64,000 bases of DNA, taken from Hyphomonadaceae bacterium BRH_c29 (GTDB taxonomy: Bacteria > Pseudomonadota > Alphaproteobacteria > Caulobacterales > Hyphomonadaceae). The notes beneath the pieces were generated by a model. That model ran no database searches. It was not told the DNA's origin and saw nothing but the letters and a program-made list of their open reading frames with translations. The position numbers and the translations under genes are program-made. The DNA lies in NCBI GenBank assembly GCA_000961695.1, contig LADW01000077.1, positions 1 to 64,000 on the forward strand, in the 5' to 3' direction. Of this stretch, positions 35,402 to 43,351 are shown piece after piece. Position 1 is the stretch's first letter. Each line of letters starts with the position of its first letter.

Positions 35402-36250
35402 TCAGGCGACGGACGTTGCCACGGGCTTCCGGTTGGGATCTGCCGCGCCCCAGGCACCGCGGAAATCGCGGGAAGGTTCCAGCTGGTTGGTCAGGCCGAT
35501 CAGGCTCTCTCCCTGCCCCAGAAGGATCAGGCCACCCGGCATAAGCTGGGCGGCAAGCGAGTCCGCCACGCGGCTGCGGGCCGCACGGTCCATGCCGGAC
35601 AGGACGTTCCGGCACAGAATGACGTCGAACTTTCCAAGTCCGCCAGCACTTTCCAGCAGATTATGCTGGCGGAAGCTGACCCGGCTGCGCAGGACTTCAG
35701 AGATTTCCCACTGACCGCTGTCGGTGCGCGTGAAATGCTTCATCAGACGATGGATCGAGAGGCCCTTCTGCACTTCATAATGGCCATAACGGCCCGTACG
35801 AGCGCGCTCGATGGCCGCTTTGCAGAGGTCTGTGGACAGGATCTCGATTTTCGCGCCGCGCAACGCTGGCGGCATGTCGTCTTCCAGCATCATGGCCAGG
35901 GAATAGGCTTCCTGGCCGGTTGAGCCACCTGCGATCCAGACTTTCAGCCGGCCGGTATTGCCAGCCTTCAGGCGAACAGGAAGGATATCCTCGGCGAGGC
36001 GTTGCAAGGTCTCGCGCTCACGAAAGAACCAGGTGTCCTTGGAAACGAGCGCCGCAGCGCATTCAGCCGCGAACACCGGATTGGCCCGCGATTTCAGACA
36101 ATGAACAAGGTCTTCGAGCGAACCGAAGCCTTCGCGGCGCGCGATCGGCGCCAGCCGTGCCTCGATCAGGTAGGACTTGGATCGCGGAATGGCCTGTCCG
36201 GACCCTTTCAGGGCCAGATCTGCCAGTTCGTTGAACACCCCATCCTGCAT
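35402..36250 (-). CDS. cheR: CheR-family chemoreceptor methyltransferase
   Basis: A 282-residue CheR. The N-terminal helical domain ends with LVSKDTWFFRERETL, matching the T-x-FFR motif. The SAM-binding motif is VWIAGGSTGQEAYSLAM and the post-I/II segments are EILSTDLCKAAIERARTGRYG and FDVILCRNVLSGMD. CheR methylates Glu residues of chemoreceptors or, in some alphaproteobacteria, takes part in non-chemotaxis circuits. No MCP, CheA or CheB is near. It follows the cheY-like gene and chpT on the same strand. It converges on the S41 gene, 6 bp apart. Confidence 0.92.
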   Translation of the reverse strand: MQDGVFNELADLALKGSGQAIPRSKSYLIEARLAPIARREGFGSLEDLVHCLKSRANPVFAAECAAALVSKDTWFFRERETLQRLAEDILPVRLKAGNTGRLKVWIAGGSTGQEAYSLAMMLEDDMPPALRGAKIEILSTDLCKAAIERARTGRYGHYEVQKGLSIHRLMKHFTRTDSGQWEISEVLRSRVSFRQHNLLESAGGLGKFDVILCRNVLSGMDRAARSRVADSLAAQLMPGGLILLGQGESLIGLTNQLEPSRDFRGAWGAADPNRKPVATSVA

Positions 36251-36308
36251 TATTGGCTCCGGTCCCGGACTGATGCTTCTGCAAAAGTTACCGGTACAGC
36301 AAGGTTTA

Positions 36309-36323
36309 TTAAGAAATACTTAG
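36309..36323. promoter_or_regulatory. Possible CtrA-like box between cheY-like gene and cheR
   Basis: TTAA-GAAATAC-TTAG, one mismatch from TTAA-N7-TTAA, overlaps the stop of the cheY-like gene and lies about 60 bp upstream of cheR. Low-information site; position beside chpT is the only extra support. Confidence 0.28.
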
Positions 36324-36685
36324 ATCAGCCCGACTTCTGCGAACTTGCTTTCGAGAATTTCAGCGTCGAACGGCTTCATAATAAACTCGTCAGCACCGGA
36401 GCGAAGCGCCTCGCTGACATGTTCCGCATCATTCTCTATCGAGCAGAACATGACAACTGGCTTCTTGCCCCCCTCTTCCCGGCGCAAGGCACGCAGAAAG
36501 TCGAGACCGTTCATCACCGGCATGTTCCAGTCGAGCAGCACGGCATCCGGCATCTGCTTGCGGCAATATTCAAGCGCTTCAGCACCGTCCCCGGCCTCAG
36601 CGACGTCAAAACGCATATCTTTGATGATACGAGCCGCGACTTTGCGCACGACGCGCGAGTCATCGACTATCAGGCAGGTTTTCAT
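36320..36685 (-). CDS. Single-domain CheY-like response regulator
   Basis: A 121-residue receiver domain with no output domain. Acidic pair in CLIVDDSRVVRKV (Asp8, Asp9), phospho-acceptor Asp52 in AVLLDWNMPVMNG, Ser in VMFCSIEND, and Lys104 in EFIMKPFD. Single receivers next to chpT can serve as phosphate partners or CheY/Cle-type motor binders. The ATG at 36685 is the natural start; the track adds 22 residues. It lies between chpT and cheR on the same strand, an arrangement I recall from other alphaproteobacteria. Confidence 0.92.
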   Translation of the reverse strand: MKTCLIVDDSRVVRKVAARIIKDMRFDVAEAGDGAEALEYCRKQMPDAVLLDWNMPVMNGLDFLRALRREEGGKKPVVMFCSIENDAEHVSEALRSGADEFIMKPFDAEILESKFAEVGLI

Positions 36686-36771
36686 GAACAACTTCCCCAC
36701 TGGAAGGCTAATTCGGGACGCTCGCCGAAGTCTGTTAACAAAACCTTTCAACCCTTCGCTGAGCGGTCAGT

Positions 36772-37419
36772 TCAGCCCTCGGCGGCTACTCCCGTTACCA
36801 TGAAGATCACCTGACCGTCACTTTGCTTGGCCGTCAGCTCGCCGCCCAGGCCATCGCAGATCATCCTGGCGAACAGCGACTGGATGTTCTCAGCCCGCCA
36901 GCCATCGACCGGCTCGGTGCCATTCACAGCGGCCGCGACGTCATCCTTGAGGCGCGCACGGTCACCTTTCGCCGTCAGGGTGATGGTCATACCGCCGACC
37001 TCGCTGCGGATACGGACGGAGACCACACCGCCCCGCGGCAGCGCTTCGGTTGCCATGATGACGAGGTTCATCATCAGGCGGGCATGCGAGAAGCTGAGAT
37101 GATCGGTCTGGATATCCCATTCGATGCTCGGCTTATGGCTCTTGACGAAAGCCTCGGTAATCTTGCGCGCCTCGTGGATGTCGGCCGCCCCGGAACTCAG
37201 CCCGATGGAGCCGAAGGCATAGCGAAGGAACTGGATGCGTGCAGCAGCCTTGTCGGCCCCTTCACGCAGCAAAGCTTCCGCCTGCACTTTCATCTCGGGG
37301 TCACCCGGCTCGTCCATGAGATCGAGCGCATTGGTCACCGAGGACACCGGCGAGACGAGGTCGTGGCAAATACGCGACGCAATGTACGCCGAAAGGCGTG
37401 CAGGATCGATCGATGACAT
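36772..37419 (-). CDS. chpT: Histidine phosphotransferase ChpT
   Basis: A 215-residue ChpT-type protein: a DHp-like helical hairpin with the phospho-His in SRICHDLVSPVSSVTNALD (His19), followed by a degenerate HATPase-like domain (LMMNLVIMATEALPRGGVVS; LTAKGDRARL). In Caulobacter, ChpT passes phosphate from the hybrid kinase CckA to CtrA and CpdR, controlling the cell cycle. The short CHDL/I-SP motif and the ATP-site degeneration are as expected. Its presence with SciP shows that the CtrA pathway operates in this organism. Confidence 0.9.
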   Translation of the reverse strand: MSSIDPARLSAYIASRICHDLVSPVSSVTNALDLMDEPGDPEMKVQAEALLREGADKAAARIQFLRYAFGSIGLSSGAADIHEARKITEAFVKSHKPSIEWDIQTDHLSFSHARLMMNLVIMATEALPRGGVVSVRIRSEVGGMTITLTAKGDRARLKDDVAAAVNGTEPVDGWRAENIQSLFARMICDGLGGELTAKQSDGQVIFMVTGVAAEG

Positions 37420-37519
37420 TGTCAGCCCTGTTTAGAATGATTGCAGTGGCGACAGGATTGGGTGCTCCGCCGCTTGTGTCAATCAAGGCTGCATGAAGTT
37501 CCCGTCACAGCAGCAGCGG

Positions 37520-37759
37520 TCAGCCAGCAGGATCATCCGGCCGGTCAATGTCGTCATGCCCCGACCGGGCGGAATAGAAAGTGAGGAAAAACAAGCCGCC
37601 GGACAGGCCGACGGTCAACACCGCCCCGGCGATATAGGCGATCCAGCCGTGGCCACTCAGCTCGGAGGACCCGCCTATCCAGAAATGTGGAGCGACTGCA
37701 ATCACGATCGCAAGGACCGCGACGCACGCGACGATGATGATTATGGCTTTGCGCGACAT
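37520..37759 (-). CDS. Small two-helix membrane protein, unknown
   Basis: A 79-residue protein with two predicted membrane segments (KAIIIIVACVAVLAIVIAVA and AYIAGAVLTVGLSGGLFFLT) and a polar acidic tail (HDDIDRPDDPAG). I do not recognise the family. The hydrophobic pattern and the gap it fills argue for a real gene. It lies 40 bp downstream of ydbL on the same strand and could be the last gene of that transcript. Confidence 0.6.
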   Translation of the reverse strand: MSRKAIIIIVACVAVLAIVIAVAPHFWIGGSSELSGHGWIAYIAGAVLTVGLSGGLFFLTFYSARSGHDDIDRPDDPAG

Positions 37760-37797
37760 GGGGGCACCCTAGGGCCGCCCCCACGTCGGGCAAGACA

Positions 37798-38145
37798 CTA
37801 TTTCTTTTTCCAGACGCCGGACTCATCCATGTAGTACTCGCCGGCCTCCAGCTTCTCGATCTGCTTCTCGCCGGTCAGACGCCCGACCTGCGCTGGCGTC
37901 GTGCCGGTTTCGGCGGCGACTTCGGCATATTTGGCGGCGCGGCGATTGTTGATCTCGTTGACCTTGCGGACAACCGAGGGATCCGCAGCGCTGACCACAC
38001 CCAGCAGACCGTCGATGGTTTCACCCACCTGGCCAGCTTCAATAGCAGCATCGATGACGGGGTCGCCGGCAAACGCTGCCGGTGCGGCCGCGAAGGCAGC
38101 AAAGGCGAATACGGAAGCGGCAGCAAAAGTGCGAAGGGATGTCAT
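37798..38145 (-). CDS. ydbL: YdbL-family (DUF1318) periplasmic protein
   Basis: A 115-residue exported protein. Signal peptide: FAFAAFAAAPAAFAGDP. The DUF1318 core follows: VDGLLG-type GQVGETIDGLLGVVSA, then VRKVNEINNRRAAKYAEVAA and GEYYMDESGVWKKK. In E. coli YdbL is a periplasmic partner that keeps the lipoprotein YnbE from forming excess multimers in the YdbH-YnbE bridge. It follows ynbE by 19 bp, the same order as in E. coli. Confidence 0.88.
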   Translation of the reverse strand: MTSLRTFAAASVFAFAAFAAAPAAFAGDPVIDAAIEAGQVGETIDGLLGVVSAADPSVVRKVNEINNRRAAKYAEVAAETGTTPAQVGRLTGEKQIEKLEAGEYYMDESGVWKKK

Positions 38146-38164
38146 GATATGTCTCCTCTCTTCG

Positions 38165-38350
38165 CTAGAACAGGTCCGGGTTGTCAGCGATCAGGTCCTC
38201 GACTTGCTTGTCGAGGATGATGCGAACTTCCTGGGTGATGTTGAGATCGATCTTGATCGGCTTGTCCGAGGGTTCGATCCTGATCGTATGCGTGCAAGCG
38301 GCCAGGATAGCAAATCCGGCGCCTGCCATAAGGGTCGTTCGTAGGGTCAT
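38165..38350 (-). CDS. ynbE: YnbE-like small lipoprotein
   Basis: A 61-residue lipoprotein: lipobox in GAGFAILAACTHTIRIE, then KPIKIDLNITQEVRIILDKQ, the conserved YnbE segment. In E. coli YnbE sits in the outer membrane and pairs with the C-terminus of YdbH by beta-strand augmentation. It lies between ydbH and ydbL on the same strand. Small size means it is easily missed, but the motif and context are both clear. Confidence 0.87.
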   Translation of the reverse strand: MTLRTTLMAGAGFAILAACTHTIRIEPSDKPIKIDLNITQEVRIILDKQVEDLIADNPDLF

Positions 38351-38427
38351 GGGCTTTACGGCCTCCTTGAGTCTGGCGCCAGCATGGCATGGCGCGGCTT
38401 AACGTCAATCAAGGACATGGTTGTCCC

Positions 38428-41400
38428 CTATTCATTTTTGGCCGGTTTCAGACCGCGATCCGTGATCACTTCCTGTACCACGAAATCGGTGAGCTTCTGC
38501 TGGTTTGTATAAAACTGGCTGGACCGGAAAAGTTCGGACAGTGCGGAATCCACACCGATATTGAACTCGAACGGCTGACCGCGAAGAATCTCGGCGTTCG
38601 AACCATAGGTAATGTCATTGCGGCTTTTGCCTGCGAGCTTGAGCGTAATCTTGATCCGGTCAGCCACGTCTCCGTCGAGCCCGACCTCCAGCACGGTGAA
38701 ATCGAAATCCTTCAGCGCCTCAAAGGCGAGGCGTACATTGGCATCTGATTGGGCTGCAGAATCTGCAGCATCACCGAGATAAGCCACCCGGCCACCGCCA
38801 TCATCGGCAAACAGGCGCGCTTTGCGGATCAGAACTTTCGACCGCTCGACATCAATCGGGAACCGGCCTGACACAGTCCCCTCCGCCTCGATCTTTGGTA
38901 GCTTCAGGATACTGACCAGTTTGGCCAGGTCGATGGCGTCGGCGGTGACTTCAACATGCTGGTCTTCCCGTCCAAGGACCCAATTGAACGGCGAAAGGGC
39001 GAGCGTTCCTCCAGCAAAGGGGAATGCCGCCGATTCAACAGCCACGTCCCGGCCTTCTGAGAAGCCAAACACGAGCCGGCCATCGCTCAACGGGATGCCC
39101 GGATTCATACCGCCTATGGTCACCACCTGCGACGGCTCAGTGGTCAGAGAAAACAGGTCCGAGAAGCGGACATCCCCGTTGACGTTTGAGACGCGACCCA
39201 AACGCGTTGTCTGGAAGCCAAAATTGCTGACTGAAACATCTGCCGTTCCATCCATCTTACCGCCGGCGAGCGTAACGTCAGAGACGGCTTCCATATGGCC
39301 CGCAGCATCCGTGTAAACGCCGCGCAAACGCTCTGACAGCATGACCGGCTGCAAACCACCTTTGGCAAAGTCCAGCGGCAGCGTTGCCACGCGGGCTGTT
39401 CCGTCCAGCTTGAGCACATTCACGTTCGCGCGGATTTCACCGATCGGGATGCCGCTCGCTTGCAGCCGCAGAGGCCCCTTCAAGGCAAGCTGCCATTCAT
39501 TCATCCGGGCCGTCATATCTGACAGGAGCGGCTGATAGATCGGATCCTCCCGGAAGTCCCGGATCAGAACCGCATCGCCAGCAAGGTCGCCCGAAAGACC
39601 GCCGGACCCAATCTGCCCATTGAAGGTGATCTTGTCGGAGGATACCTTCGCGGGGATGAGTGTGCCACCGAACACTGTATCGTTCAGTGTCGCCGACAGT
39701 GCTGGCGCGCGCCCCTTCGCGGTTGACAGGCTGACGCGGGGACGGGCTGCATCAATTGTCAATGTGCGGTTGTCGATCTGCAATGGCAGACCAAGCGATG
39801 GCGAGGAAAGCGTGAACGCAAACCCCTTGTCCGCAGACCAGTCAACCACTGCCTCCTTGAGGGACAGCCCCCCTGTGACGGATTTGGAGGCGAAGGGCCA
39901 TGAGACGTCACCCAGAGACGCCGTGCCGGAGGGCGGGCCATTTCCAGGCTTCATGAACACACCCGTACGCGGACAGACGTTCAGCCGCGCCGCCTCAAAA
40001 TCAATGCCCCCGAGCCCCACGCCTTTGGTATCGAACACGAGGCAGCGCTGCCCCACTGGCTCGACACGCAGGCCTTCCTTGACCTGCGTAATCTGAACGC
40101 CGCCGCTGAGCTTCGAGTCCGCAAGCTCAACGCCGAAGACGGGGCCAGACAATGTCAGTGTACCGCTTGTGTGGATATCAAGTGCGTCGCCGCCCGACTT
40201 GACGGTGAGTGAAGGGATGTCCGCCCCAAACTGAACGCCGCCTTCGCGCCAGTCAGACAGCCGGATCGCCTCAGCAGACAAGTTCAGGCCTTGATTGCCA
40301 AAAGACAGAGACTTGAGTGATGCAAACAATTTCGGTGCGCTGCCACCTTTCAGCGAGATGTCACCCTCAAGGGTGGCCTGCCCATTCACGAGACTGAACA
40401 CAGCCTCTCCTGCACGTGGTGTAATTGCGAGCGTGAGCCCGCTGGCCGCCGTGAGAGACGCAGCATCCTGCACACTGATCCGTGCGCCCGCTTTGGCAAT
40501 GTCGACCGATACGCGCGCTTGCGCATCAAAGGTCGAGAGCGCCCGGCGGAGCGCTGCCCGCAGGCTGTCGCCATGCGCCGTCAGGGGTGCCGGCAGGCTG
40601 ACCCGGCTGAGAAAGCTGCCAGAGAATGTGTCCGCCAGTGCTGCCTTGGAGGCATTCACTTGCCCGGCAAACCCGAAGCCCGTTTCTGTGGCCCAATCGA
40701 GGTCTCCCGCCACCGCAAGCTGACCGGCCCGGCCTTGCGGCAGGGAGAGTTCCGTCAGATCGATGTCGACCGGCCCCGAGATGTGACCATCTTGACCATG
40801 CAGAGACGCTTCCGCACGCACGCCATCGGCGGCATAGTCCGTCCACTGCGCCTTACCAGCTTCGAGTTGAATATCGGCGCCTGTCACTGCAGCCAGGATC
40901 TCACCCGGCGCAGCACCTGTCAGCGCGCTCAGCCGGACCTGTCCGCTGGTCGTCATTCCCACGACACTGAAATCAGCCCCGGTTGCGTCCGCGACCTGCC
41001 CGTCCCAGACGAGCTGCGCAGCACTGTCGGCTTCGGTTCCGGCTTCGAGCCGGGCAACCAGTTTCGCATTCAGGATATGCACATTGTCGGTGCGCACCTC
41101 TTCCAGCGCAATATCCGTCTGCCCTTCCAGCCGGCCATCCCTGGCAGACAGTTCCGCCGTGCCCCCTGTCCAGCTGATATATCCCTCTGCGCCATCAAGG
41201 CTGGCCGGGTCGAGCTTGAGCGATGCGCGCGCGTCTTCTGGGAAAACACCGCTCGCCGATACGTTCGCGCCTACTTCGCCGGCGCTGGTCTCGATCAGGA
41301 TACGGCCATCGTTTATCTGAAACGCCGGAAAGGTACTTCCGCCCGAGCCACCGCTCGGGGAGGTCAGTCTTTCCAGGCCATGAAAGGTGAGGCGCCCGTC

Positions 41401-41778
41401 AGAAAGCGCGCCGCGCACAACCGGCGCGTCCACATCCACGCCCGCGACACGCAAATTGAACAGGCCCGGCCATTCCAGCCGGACACGCACTTGCCCGGCT
41501 TCAAACGCCCGCTTGCCCTCACCTGAGATCGTCAGGTCATCGAGGCTCGCGCCGCCCAGTCCCAGCCGGCCAAACTGCCCGGTGCAGACGAGATCGCGCT
41601 CCATGCACCAGCTCACCAGTATCTGCCGGGCAACGGCCTTGCGTAGCAGCCAGCCGGCGGCGCCACCGGCCACGAGGAGAACAACCAGCGCCACCAGAAG
41701 CCATCGTGCCCAGGAAAAGGCACGAGGGTCCTTTTCCTGAGTGGTCGGACTTAAATCTCCGTCATGTGTAGGCGTCAC
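38428..41778 (-). CDS. ydbH: YdbH-family AsmA-like intermembrane lipid transport protein
   Basis: A 1116-residue protein: cytoplasmic N-terminus, one inner-membrane anchor (WARWLLVALVVLLVAGGAAG), then about 1,000 residues of beta-strand-rich repeats typical of AsmA-like/TamB bridging proteins. The C-terminus includes FEFNIGVDSALSELFRSSQF, matching the family end that docks YnbE. E. coli YdbH is one of three redundant phospholipid carriers (with TamB and YhdP) moving lipids to the outer membrane. It starts at GTG. With ynbE and ydbL downstream it forms the whole three-part system. E. coli YdbH is about 880 residues, so this form is longer. Confidence 0.86.
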   Translation of the reverse strand: MTPTHDGDLSPTTQEKDPRAFSWARWLLVALVVLLVAGGAAGWLLRKAVARQILVSWCMERDLVCTGQFGRLGLGGASLDDLTISGEGKRAFEAGQVRVRLEWPGLFNLRVAGVDVDAPVVRGALSDGRLTFHGLERLTSPSGGSGGSTFPAFQINDGRILIETSAGEVGANVSASGVFPEDARASLKLDPASLDGAEGYISWTGGTAELSARDGRLEGQTDIALEEVRTDNVHILNAKLVARLEAGTEADSAAQLVWDGQVADATGADFSVVGMTTSGQVRLSALTGAAPGEILAAVTGADIQLEAGKAQWTDYAADGVRAEASLHGQDGHISGPVDIDLTELSLPQGRAGQLAVAGDLDWATETGFGFAGQVNASKAALADTFSGSFLSRVSLPAPLTAHGDSLRAALRRALSTFDAQARVSVDIAKAGARISVQDAASLTAASGLTLAITPRAGEAVFSLVNGQATLEGDISLKGGSAPKLFASLKSLSFGNQGLNLSAEAIRLSDWREGGVQFGADIPSLTVKSGGDALDIHTSGTLTLSGPVFGVELADSKLSGGVQITQVKEGLRVEPVGQRCLVFDTKGVGLGGIDFEAARLNVCPRTGVFMKPGNGPPSGTASLGDVSWPFASKSVTGGLSLKEAVVDWSADKGFAFTLSSPSLGLPLQIDNRTLTIDAARPRVSLSTAKGRAPALSATLNDTVFGGTLIPAKVSSDKITFNGQIGSGGLSGDLAGDAVLIRDFREDPIYQPLLSDMTARMNEWQLALKGPLRLQASGIPIGEIRANVNVLKLDGTARVATLPLDFAKGGLQPVMLSERLRGVYTDAAGHMEAVSDVTLAGGKMDGTADVSVSNFGFQTTRLGRVSNVNGDVRFSDLFSLTTEPSQVVTIGGMNPGIPLSDGRLVFGFSEGRDVAVESAAFPFAGGTLALSPFNWVLGREDQHVEVTADAIDLAKLVSILKLPKIEAEGTVSGRFPIDVERSKVLIRKARLFADDGGGRVAYLGDAADSAAQSDANVRLAFEALKDFDFTVLEVGLDGDVADRIKITLKLAGKSRNDITYGSNAEILRGQPFEFNIGVDSALSELFRSSQFYTNQQKLTDFVVQEVITDRGLKPAKNE

Positions 41779-41967
41779 TGAGTCACTCGGCTTGCTTCCA
41801 ACTCGCTGTGGAAATTAGTATCTTACCTGAAAAGGGAATTCCTTTCCGGTCGCGTTTGAAAAGCCTTAATAGGCAAAGGCGATAACAATTTGACGAAGAA
41901 GCGTCCGTCTGCACGGGAATTGCAGGCAGGATCATGGGGTGGCGAACAAGATGGAGGGGCTTGCGAC

Positions 41968-43344
41968 ATGCAAGACGCCCAAAAAGTGAGCGAAACCAGT
42001 ACGCCTGCGCGCAGGACCTACTCGCATGGGGTCAAGAGCCTCATCGCCCTGCTTGTCCTCGGCACAGGATCTGCCGTCGCGGGCCTGCTGATTGTCGGTC
42101 CTTCGGGACAGAATGGACCGGGCACCGCGTCTGCCGCCCCTGCCCCGCCGCCACTGGCTGTAACCCTGCTCAGCGCGACCGACATCCAGCCGCCCGCCGC
42201 CCCACTTGAAACTGTCACCGGCACTCTGGCACGCCGTGAAACCCTGACAGGCCTCGTCCAGCGCCTCGGCGCCCCGCCCAACGAAGCGGCAGGCGCCCTG
42301 CAGACGCTTTACGACAAGAAACTGATCGACCCGCGCCGCCTGCGTCCCGGCATGGAGGCCGAAGTCTTTCTCGACGATGGACATCTCAGCGCGCTCAACG
42401 TCAAAGCCGAAGCTGGCCGGAACCTGTTCATCACGCGCAGCATGGATGGCGACTGGACTGCTGCGGCGCTCAATGCCCGCATGATTCCGCACTACCAGCG
42501 CGTCAGCGCCCCGATCGAGACATCGATCTATGAGGCGGCGCTGAAGCTTGGCGCGGGGGACCAGCAGGTCGTCGATTTCGCCTCTGTCTTCGCTTATGAT
42601 GTTGATTTCCAACGTGAAATACATCCGGGCGACTCCTTCGAAATGGTGTACGAAACGTACACCGATGAGGCCGGTCACCCGGTCAAAGCCGGTAACCTTC
42701 TGTACGCTTCGCTCAACGGCCAGGCACTCAAGCGCAGCTTCTACCGTTTTACCCCGTCCGATGACGGCGAGACCGATTATTTCGACTCTAACGGGGAAAG
42801 CGCCACAAAGTTCCTGATGAAGACGCCGATCAACGGCGCCCGCCTGTCTTCGTCCTTCGGCAACCGCAAGCACCCGATTTCCGGCTATACTCGCCTGCAC
42901 AAGGGAACGGACTTCGCCGCGCCGACCGGCACGCCGGTCTACGCTGCGGGCAACGGTACTGTGGAATGGTCCGCGCGCCGGGGCGGTTATGGCAACTACA
43001 TCATCGTCAAGCATGCCAACGGCTACAAGACGGCCTATGCTCACCTGTCGCGCTATGCCAGCGGGCTTCGTAAAGGCCGCCGCGTCCGCCAGGGCGAAGT
43101 GATCGGCTATGTTGGCTCGACCGGCGCCTCGACTGGGCCGCACCTCCATTATGAGGTTTACATCAATGGCACACCGGTGAACGCGATGAAGCTGAAGCTG
43201 CCTACGGGCCGCAAGCTCGCCGAGAGCCCCGACATGCTGGCCGAGTTTGAGACCGCCAAGGATACGATCGACACAATCCGCGCTGAGCAAGGCGCCGGCC
43301 TGCTCAGCGTATCGTTGCCAACGACGAACCCACCCTCACCTTGA
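41968..43344 (+). CDS. M23 peptidoglycan endopeptidase, membrane-anchored
   Basis: About 458 residues. One membrane anchor (SLIALLVLGTGSAVAGLLIV), a Pro/Ala linker, an N-terminal OapA/LysM-like region (LTGLVQRLGAPPNEAAGALQ), a middle domain with VDFQREIHPGDSFEMVYETY, and a C-terminal LytM domain. Zinc ligands appear in RLHKGTDFAAPTGTPVY and TGPHLHYEVYING, with NYIIVKHANGYKTAYAHLSR between. This layout is that of ShyA/MepM-type DD-endopeptidases that cut crosslinks for wall growth. All catalytic residues are present, unlike in DipM-type regulators. The ATG at 41968 has GGAGGGG 8 nt upstream; the track start is a TTG without one. Confidence 0.9.
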   Translation: MQDAQKVSETSTPARRTYSHGVKSLIALLVLGTGSAVAGLLIVGPSGQNGPGTASAAPAPPPLAVTLLSATDIQPPAAPLETVTGTLARRETLTGLVQRLGAPPNEAAGALQTLYDKKLIDPRRLRPGMEAEVFLDDGHLSALNVKAEAGRNLFITRSMDGDWTAAALNARMIPHYQRVSAPIETSIYEAALKLGAGDQQVVDFASVFAYDVDFQREIHPGDSFEMVYETYTDEAGHPVKAGNLLYASLNGQALKRSFYRFTPSDDGETDYFDSNGESATKFLMKTPINGARLSSSFGNRKHPISGYTRLHKGTDFAAPTGTPVYAAGNGTVEWSARRGGYGNYIIVKHANGYKTAYAHLSRYASGLRKGRRVRQGEVIGYVGSTGASTGPHLHYEVYINGTPVNAMKLKLPTGRKLAESPDMLAEFETAKDTIDTIRAEQGAGLLSVSLPTTNPPSP

Positions 43345-43351
43345 ACCGCCT

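Noticed and set aside
41932-43290. 452-residue minus-strand ORF opposite the M23 gene
   Set aside because: Shadow frame; the M23 zinc motifs on the plus strand are decisive.
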